Part shown: positions 57,200 through 64,000 of the stretch, in pieces
Position numbering within the stretch: the first letter of the stretch is position 1
How the letters are laid out: each line of letters opens with the position of its first letter
Origin: Megascapheus bottae
Taxonomy: Eukaryota; Chordata; Mammalia; Rodentia; Geomyidae
Assembly: GCA_024803745.1 (NCBI GenBank)
Contig: JANJXV010000002.1
Coordinates: forward strand, 39,329,757-39,393,756
Reading direction: 5' to 3'
DNA length: 64,000 bases
Notes under the pieces: generated by a model
Told to the model about the DNA's origin: nothing
Databases searched by the model: none
Seen by the model: only the letters and a program-made list of their open reading frames with translations
Made by a program: the position numbers and the translations under genes

Positions 57200-58385
57200 T
57201 GGCTTAAGTACCAGAATTTTAGTTATATCATTGACAATGTTTTCCTGATGTATTTCTGTGTAAAAATATATTTGCTTCTGTTTTGATCAAAGCAAAATCT
57301 AGTCTCTAACATATGTAAATCATATACTGTAAAATCAGATATCCTATTTTCTAATAAACCCATCATATTTGTATGTATTCTATATACAATCTCATATTTA
57401 GTGACTACACAGAGAATAACCATGTGCACATATTTAGCTCCTTGATTTTTATACAGTATTTCTTCTCAATTATTCAATGCTATTTATCATTGTTTTGTTA
57501 TATGTGTCTTAAGATGCTTTTCATCTAAGGTTATATAGGTATATGAAGAATTGATTTACCTAGGCTAAGATAATTCCTAGAGACAACAAATATCTGGCCA
57601 CTGAGCTCAAATGCTGGGTCTTACAGACTGTTTGCTTCTGTCCTGCAAAAGTTCACACAACACAAGTTCAGTCTTGAGTGGCAAGTCCAGAAGTGATAGA
57701 ACTTTTAAGAAGGTATGATGTAGTAGCAGATTGTGAGGTCACTAGGTTAACTGCCCTTGGATAGGCTTAAAGTAGATCTCAGAAGACCTCAGAGGAATTA
57801 TAGGTGTGGGTTATAAGAACAAGACTGATCTCTGAATCACCCTTGGCTTTCTGTTTCAAGTCATAATCCTTCCCTCTTTACAGGATCCTATTTTGTAGTA
57901 CTGTTCTTTAGAAGGCTCATGCTAGGGATTGAATGATTGAAAGTTTCAGTAAAAATTATAATCTGAGAAGTTTTCTACTACTATATGAAATTAGTCTGCA
58001 GCAGGATTTACTTCATAAAAATGAATAGTGGACTAATAATTCATATTATTATGCACAGTCCATATTTATGCTATCACACATATTCTATATCACTCCAGGA
58101 AAAAGTTCTTTTAGATACCAAAAAGCTGAAGGACCACTCATATCTCAAATCCCAGTAAAGATTTTTAAAAAATATATAATTGTGGATTAAATTATTGCTC
58201 TTTTCCTCAAAAAAAACCAATGATAATATGCAATGGAACATGGAAAATGACATAGGCATCTAGACATTCACACACAATGAGACCAGAGGAGGGTGTTCTA
58301 AGTAGAGGAACACAAAAGCCCAACTGCCCATGTGCCTCTGGTCATATAAAATAATTTTTGTGAAAATGAATTCCAGAAGATGTAA
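57200..58385. other. Unassigned sequence, possible old LTR at 57,600-57,900
   Basis: 57,690-57,900 ('tcactaggttaactgccctt', 'gtgggttataagaacaagac', 'cttggctttctgtttcaagt') resembles the middle of an old MaLR-type LTR but lacks a diagnostic end. The rest is unassigned. Confidence 0.35.
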
Positions 58386-58389
58386 ACAA

Positions 58390-58680
58390 GAGTTTTTTCT
58401 TTGTTGCTCTTTTTGTTTCCTTTTAGTCTTAATTGTTTGTTTCTCTGTCTTTGGTAGGGTAAAGAAAGCATGGAAATGGAGAGAACAGGTGAATATATGC
58501 AGCAGTAATACTCACTAGACAATATGTTCAAATGAACTATACAAATTGTATGTGGGGACTGGAGGAAAAAATGGGAAAAATGTGGAAAGGGGTGACATTA
58601 TCTAAAAAGAAATGTACTCATTACCTGATATATAGCCATAACCCTTCCATACATCCGCTTTATAATAACAATTAAAAAAA
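58390..58680 (+). mobile_element. L1 3' UTR fragment, older type
   Basis: It contains 'aatactcactagacaatatg', 'aagaaatgtactcattacct', 'aacccttccatacatccgct' and a terminal TATAATAACAATTAAAAAAA. The block order equals 2.5 and 20.2 kb. Confidence 0.68.
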
Positions 58681-58684
58681 ACTA

Positions 58685-59195
58685 ATGAAGACCCTTACTC
58701 ATTCTTTCCTTTCATTCTTTATACCACTTGACTGACATGGAGCTGACATCTCTACCTTCTGCTAGAATGCAACTCAGAACATACTCTTGTGAAATCGTTT
58801 AATTTGAATATGATCAAGCGTTTTAGAGACAATTTTCTCTTCAGAGAAAATAAGGTTCATATTGTTGCATCTTATAAAACATCCCTGGCAATCAGATAAA
58901 TTCAGAATGCAAGACATTCTAGGACATCTTTGTTTCTTCAAAAGACAATGTAATTGAAAAATAATGCTAAAAATAACACACAACTTCATATAAAAAGAGA
59001 CCTAGAAAAAGCTTATATGTTCTAAAGGTGCTACATTGGAAACTTAAAATTCTGTGCAACAGTATTTAGAGATAGAGCCTTGGAAAAGGTGTCATGTTAT
59101 GGGGCTTCACCCCTAAAAATGGGTTGAAGATTTTATACAAAGACCTTTCAAGAGTGGATTTACTTTCTTTTGCATTGTGATGATATATCACTCAT
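58685..59195. other. Unassigned sequence
   Basis: No repeat or exon recognised. Confidence 0.5.
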
Positions 59196-59199
59196 CCTT

Positions 59200-59375
59200 T
59201 TATCAATGTTCCAATTTTTTCCATTTGTATATGCATTTATCATAAACTACATACTGGCATCTCTGCCTTGGTTTTCCCAGCCCTTAAAACTGCTGTAAAT
59301 ACATTTCTGTTCTTTATATTATACAATCACAAATGTTTTGTTATAACAGCACAAGTGGACTGAAGTAGAAACTCT
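59200..59375 (+). mobile_element. MaLR-type LTR 3' end
   Basis: 'ctgtaaatacatttctgttc' then 'tttatattatacaatcacaa' and 'atgttttgttataacagcac' then 'aagtggactgaag' closely follow the standard 3' end of mammalian MaLR LTRs. The 5' part is missing or too diverged. A B1-headed SINE inserted just downstream. Confidence 0.6.
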
Positions 59376-59401
59376 TTGCTTTATATTAAAAGAAATGCAA
59401 A

Positions 59402-59624
59402 GCCAAACGCTGTGGCTCATGCCTATAATCCTATCCACTCAGGAGGCTGACATCTGAGGATTGGGATTCAAAGCCAGCCCAGGCACTAACGTCTGTGAGA
59501 CTCTTATCTCCAATTAACCACTGGAAACTGGAGTGGTGCTCTGGCTCAAGGAGTAGAGTGGTAACCTGGAGTTGAAGAGCTCAGGGACTGCGCCCAGGTC
59601 CAGAGTTCAAGCCCCACAAAAGAA
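59402..59624 (+). mobile_element. SINE, B1-headed with Geo-like module, with 14 bp target duplication
   Basis: 'gccaaacgctgtggctcatg' begins the head, 'ctcaggaggctgacatctga' follows, then 'gagactcttatctccaatta' (linker) and 'ctgcgcccaggtccagagtt' (right module). AAAAGAAATGCAAA (59,388-59,401) and AAAAGAAATGTAAA (59,625-59,638) differ at one base. This is the best-bounded B1-headed copy. Confidence 0.93.
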
Positions 59625-59638
59625 AAAAGAAATGTAAA

Positions 59639-60358
59639 ACTCATTTACGCATACAAATTCCTAATTAAATTACTACAATGCAGTCCTTGGTTGGATTCAG
59701 TTTCAAAAACAAAGGCAATAGAGAAACATTAAAAACTGAAAAATTTATTGGAGAATATTTTATAATTGTTCATTTTCTCAGTTGAGGTGTTACATTTATA
59801 TAAATAACTATGTAAGAGTAAGTCTTTTTCCTTAGAGAAATCATGGCAGAGTAATTAAGGGCAGAGGGTACATTTTCTTTTCTTCCAATTTGTATTGTCT
59901 TTAAATAGCTGTACAAAGTAGTTGCTATTTGCCAAAACAGTTCATGAATATAAGGCTTCTGGATAAATGTCATTCCTTTCAACATCCTCCTCTACCCCTC
60001 CTAACCTATCCCTTCCCTTGCTTATCTTAATCTAGGTTGTATATATATATATATTTTACCTTTTAACAAAGCAGTTTATGTGTACAGTGCATCATAATCT
60101 GTGTCATCGTTTTAACACCTTTACCCTCTTCAACACACCCCTTTCTTTATATTTCTCAATTCTGTGAAATATATAATGAATTATTGCCTGCATTTTTCAC
60201 CCTTCTACTCTTCCTTCTTCTACCTCTATCTCCGTGGTCCCACTCTAGCCTTTTGCAAGCTCCTTTACTTTGATGGCTAGAACCTGCCTATAAATCAACA
60301 AACAAACACATTCGATGGTACAAATGAAGTGACTGGAGTGTAATAGACTCTGGACAGC
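59639..60358. other. Unassigned sequence
   Basis: Contains (TA)7 at 60,041-60,054 and a C/T-rich stretch at 59,985-60,025 and 60,180-60,250. No gene or transposon recognised. Confidence 0.45.
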
Positions 60359-60377
60359 ACAAATTGTGTATTTCTTT

Positions 60378-61382
60378 TTTTCATATATTTTATTGTAATT
60401 AATAATGGGTTATATGATATTTGCTAGATTGAGGGCTCCTTAATTCACATATATTGATAACCTTTCACCTGTCTTGGACCCATTTCCCTCCCCCCCACCC
60501 CCACCCCTCATCTTGTTTTCCCCCTTCCCTATCCAATTTCAAATAACCAAATACAAATATATCCAATATATCAGGTAACAAAGTGAGATACTGTAACAAT
60601 ATGAGATAACCAAGGGACAGCAAAAGAGATGAGATATAATATGGTACCTTAAGAACAACAATCATTCATTATATGGCTTATGTTTCTATATCCTAGAGAT
60701 CCTTTCATTTAGTGTCCTACTATATGGCTTTTTGTATCAAGGTTTTGCTCTATTGCAAATCTCTGCTAGGAGAGCCCAAGGTTTCTACTGATTATGACAA
60801 ATGAGGGAAACCATTCAGCCTAAGTTCCTTTGAATCTGGCTTACTTCACTTAATATGATCTTTTCTAAATCTTTCCATTTCCTAACAAATGGGGCGATGT
60901 CTTTCTTTCTGACAGCAGCATAGAATTCCATTGTGTATAAATACCACAACTTGTTGATCCACTCATCAACTGAGGGACATCTGGGTTGGTTCCATATCTT
61001 TGCTGTGATAAATAGTGCTGCAATGAACATTGTTGTGCTCGTGGATTTAATATGTCCTTGTTTCTGGATGGTTGGGTAAATGCCAAGTAGTGGAATTGCT
61101 GGGTCATAGGGGAGCTCTATGCTTAGTCTTTTGAGGAACTGCCATACTGCTTTCCATAGTGGTTGAACGAGTTTGCACTCTCACCAAGAGTGTAGTAGTG
61201 ATCCCTCCTGGCTACATCCCCTCCAGCATCTGTTGTTATTAGTTTTCTTGATCCTGGCCATTCTAACTGGAGTGAAGTGGAATCTTAGAGTTGTTTGATT
61301 TGCATTTCTTTTATGACCAGAGATGTTGAGCATTTCTTCATGTGTCTATAGGCCATTTTTGTTTCTTCTTCAGAAGACTCTC
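60378..61382 (-). mobile_element. L1, 5'-truncated, younger lineage, with perfect 18 bp target duplication
   Basis: About 1 kb. From the left it has the 3' tail complement, the C-rich complement of the G-rich tract (60,488-60,525) and the ORF2 C-terminus back to just after the frame-conflict point seen in other copies. CAAATTGTGTATTTCTTT is at 60,360-60,377 and 61,383-61,400. Confidence 0.96.
60815..61107 (-). pseudogene. L1 ORF2 C-terminal fragments
   Basis: Two overlapping frames carry the ORF2 end: [20 protein letters not shown] and [19 protein letters not shown] in one (60,815-61,030), and an upstream piece in another. A frameshift therefore lies near 61,030-61,080. The host stop comes after QRNLG, earlier than in the 30,554 copy. 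Confidence 0.88.
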
Positions 61383-61467
61383 CAAATTGTGTATTTCTTT
61401 GAAAGAGACTTAGCAAAGCCCAACAAAAAAAGTACCAAGAAACTGGTACTGCTAAAGTGTACTTTAA

Positions 61468-61665
61468 GGCTGGGAATGTAGCTTTGTTTTAGAGTGCTCG
61501 CCTAACATGCATGGAGCCCCGGGTTTCATTCCTCAGTATCACATAAACAGAAAAAAAACCACAAATGGCACTGAACCTCAAGTAATAGAGTGAGAGCCTT
61601 GAAAAAAAGAAGCTCAGAGACAGTGCTCCAGCCATGAATTCATCAAGCCCCAGGACTAGCAAACA
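61468..61665 (+). mobile_element. SINE, IDL-Geo-like, with microsatellite tail and 15 bp target duplication
   Basis: 'ggctgggaatgtagctttgt' begins an unusual head (closer to the generic ID 'ggatttagct' form). The right module ends 'ccaggactagcaaacaa'. TAAAGTGTACTTTAA (61,453-61,467) and TAAAGTATACTTTAA (61,724-61,738) flank the SINE plus (AAT)n. Confidence 0.88.
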
Positions 61666-61668
<3 letters not shown>

Positions 61669-61708
<40 letters not shown>

Positions 61709-61709
61709 T
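61669..61709. repeat. (AAT)n microsatellite
   Basis: About 13 AAT units grown inside the SINE tail: it lies within the target-site duplication of the SINE at 61,468. Confidence 0.96.
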
Positions 61710-61738
61710 AAGTAGTGAGTGAATAAAGTATACTTTAA

Positions 61739-62569
61739 AGTGCAGTTTTGTTTCAGTGACTTCAGTAGGCAAATGATGACTCTGTCTCTTAATCTCTATA
61801 TGTGTGTGCATGTGTGTGAATGAACCATGTACAGGGAAAAAACAAGTATAAAAACTTCTAGTTATTGTTAAATGTAGTAGAGTTCAGAGGGCTAGTACCT
61901 ATAGTACTAAATATAGAGGAATAAATTTAATGGAAAAGAGATTTAGAGTACTGAATTAAGAAAAGTGCTAAACATTGGAAATATCGGAAAGCTTTCCTAC
62001 CAAAACAAGAAGAACTTACCCTTTCTAGTTTCCTATACCCTCAATAGTTGCTTAGTGTGAGTACTGTGTCCTTATGGATTCAGATTCTCAGCAAGAACAT
62101 ATGTGGGTGTGGATAATTTATGGGGATAATCAATTTGTTGTACATTTGGGATCTGAAGCTTATAAACTACTTACTTATATTTTATTGACTCATGTTCTTT
62201 CTTTACATGTTATGCCACTGAAAAAGAAAATTTAAGAGCTGTGGAGGTGATAGTGTAGTCTTATAAATAAAGGGCTTATAATGGATGCTGTTCTCTCATT
62301 TTGTAATTTTACTATCTGGCTCATTTATCTAGGTAATCATTAGGATAAAATAGTAAAGGCTAAAATCTGGAAAGTATGGGAATTTTTATCATAATAGAAG
62401 CAAGCATTGTTGACTTAATTTATTCATCTCCAAATTTTTACAAGTGTGGGAAGCACCATTTACTTTGAATGGTGATTTTTAAAATAATAGTTCTAAGGTA
62501 CCTTCATTAATTGTGGAAAGATTTTCTTGAATTTATGAGTTCTTCTATGAGGTAGAACACCAACAGTCA
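61739..62569. other. Unassigned sequence
   Basis: A GTAAGT-type donor on the minus strand at 62,018 has no open exon behind it. No repeat recognised. Confidence 0.45.
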
Positions 62570-62585
62570 AAAAATTATTACATTT

Positions 62586-62847
62586 AGCGTCATACTGTAT
62601 GGCCTTATGTATCTAGGTTTTGTTCTATTGCAAATCTCTGCTAAGAAGAGTCCAAGGTTTCTACTGATTATGGCAAATGAGGGAAACCATTGAGCCTATG
62701 TTCCTTTGAGTCTGGCTTACTTCACTTAATATGGTTTTTTCTAAGTCTTTCCATTTCCTTACAAATGGGGAGATGTTGTTCTTTCTGACAGCAGCATAGA
62801 ATTCCATTGTGTATAAATACCACATCTTGTTGATCCACTCATCAACT
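62586..62847 (-). mobile_element. L1, inverted 5' segment of a twin-primed insertion
   Basis: This segment reads on the minus strand as the ORF2 C-terminus and start of the 3' UTR ([19 protein letters not shown] on that strand). It joins at 'gaggaac|atagaaacaaaagcc' to a plus-strand 3' UTR segment. See the following entry. Confidence 0.93.
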
Positions 62848-63164
62848 GAGGAACATAGAAACAAAAGCCATATAATGAGTGATGTCCTTAATGTACTATG
62901 TTTTCTCTCATCTCTTTTGCTGTCCCTCAGTTAACTCATATTGTTACAGTATTTCACTTTGTTATCTGATATATTGGAAAAATACGTATTTGGTTATTTG
63001 AAATTGGGTAGGGAAGGGGGGAAAACAAGATGAGGGGTGGGGGTGGGGGGAAGGGAAATGGGGACCAAGACATGAAAAAAGGTATCAATGTATGTGAAGT
63101 AAAACACCTTCCATCTGGCAGATGTAATGTAACCCTTCTATTAATTACAATAAAAAATAAATGG
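62848..63164 (+). mobile_element. L1, 3' segment of a twin-primed insertion
   Basis: It begins 'atagaaacaaaagccatata', continues through the G-rich tract (63,009-63,055) and ends 'attaattacaataaaaaata'. AAAAATTATTACATTT (62,570-62,585) and AAAAATTGTTACATTT (63,165-63,180) flank the two-part unit. Confidence 0.94.
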
Positions 63165-63180
63165 AAAAATTGTTACATTT

Positions 63181-64000
63181 TTTCCACTTAGATCTAAACC
63201 AAGTTTATGTTTTCTTGATTCTTCTTTTTTGTTTTCCTTGGCTCTGAATACTGCAATATTTTGGGTCATTTGTAATTTTTACCAATTAAAGCAACAAGCT
63301 TCACCAAATTAAAAGGTCTGCTGTCCGTGTAAGTAGATATTTAATAATTCATGCACCAAATAGGACTCCCTTTTCCCTGTTGGAATGAACAAAATTTTCT
63401 TGGAGATTGCTTTAGTGTTATATCTAGATAATGATTTAGAGTTGCAATCTACATCATGCTAGAATAACTGCATTAGGATTACTTTGATACATCATTTTAA
63501 TGTGCAGTTCTGTATTGTAGCACTACGCTTAAAAAAGCCAAGAAAATCATTGGGTCTGAGAACTAGAAGTATTTGACAATGGTCTTGACAATTTCCAGAC
63601 TTTTCCATGCTATAGAAAGGAGGAGAAATTATGTATTTATAACCATACAAATATAGATCACTTTAAAATATGAATGTAAGCCTTTTTATAACTGAAAGGA
63701 AATGAGTATTATTACAAGGGCTTATCGATGAAGTAGCAACTAATTCTAAACTTCATTATGCTAGAATAAGTAATTTTGCCTAAATGCAACCCATACTCAG
63801 TTGAATTTGAAATTTGGATCAAACTGCCTCTCAGTTAAATGATTCATCTCTTTGGATGAAATACACAATAGGAAGAAAGAGACAAGAGTTTGGAGTTAAC
63901 AATGTCTCCTCTGTTCTATCATTTCTTGTTTGTTTTCAGGGATCACAAGTATACTATTCATTGAAGAAATGGACAAATGTAAATGTGTTTTTGTAAAATA
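63181..64000. other. Unassigned sequence
   Basis: No repeat recognised. The frame at 63,814-63,996 reaches the window edge with no supporting signal. Confidence 0.45.

Noticed and set aside
1..64000. Prokaryotic operons, prophage, defence or biosynthetic systems
   Set aside because: No long coding frames outside L1, no ribosome-binding-site-spaced genes, and abundant mammalian SINEs and L1s exclude a bacterial or phage origin.

Overview
This is a window of AT-rich mammalian nuclear DNA with no bacterial-style genes, rRNA, tRNA gene or CRISPR array. The organism is best read as a rodent. The commonest repeat is a roughly 190 bp SINE. Its left half looks like the rodent ID element (tRNA-Ala-derived, with pol III A and B boxes) and its right half is a separate module ending in GGCA plus poly(A). 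That layout matches the IDL-Geo family described from Geomyoidea (kangaroo rats, pocket mice, pocket gophers), so a geomyoid rodent is the most likely source. This taxonomic call is inference from memory of the SINE family, not a database match. A second SINE joins a B1/7SL-like head to the same right module.

Most recognisable sequence is retrotransposon. L1 (LINE-1) occurs as ancient relics (about 7.3-8.2 kb, 10.9-11.6 kb, possibly 3.6-4.1 and 37.3-38.7 kb), as an older 3' UTR type (0.5, 2.5, 5.4, 20.1, 58.4 kb), and as a younger lineage with a very G-rich 3' UTR (1.5, 13.3, 19.4, 20.4, 25.2, 30.2-32.3, 44.3, 51.1, 53.0, 60.4, 62.6 kb). The centrepiece is at 28.9-34.4 kb, where a 5'-truncated younger L1 sits inside an older L1 in the same orientation, bounded by a perfect 13 bp target-site duplication. 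Ancient MaLR-type LTR remnants lie at 35.9-36.6 kb and about 59.2 kb.

Host coding sequence is sparse and uncertain. The best candidate is a 156 bp, phase 1-1 internal exon on the plus strand at 16,874-17,029. On the minus strand a possible 93 bp exon (41,599-41,691) and a possible terminal exon (38,959-39,122, stop codon and downstream AATAAA) are phase-compatible and could be the end of one gene. None of these was recognised as a known protein. The rest is intronic or intergenic-looking sequence with microsatellites, several of which abut SINE ends. No new functional system is evident. The most informative features are the insertion structures: the nested L1, a tail-less L1 insertion, a 5'-inverted (twin-primed) L1, a tandem SINE pair, and the two SINE heads sharing one tail module.
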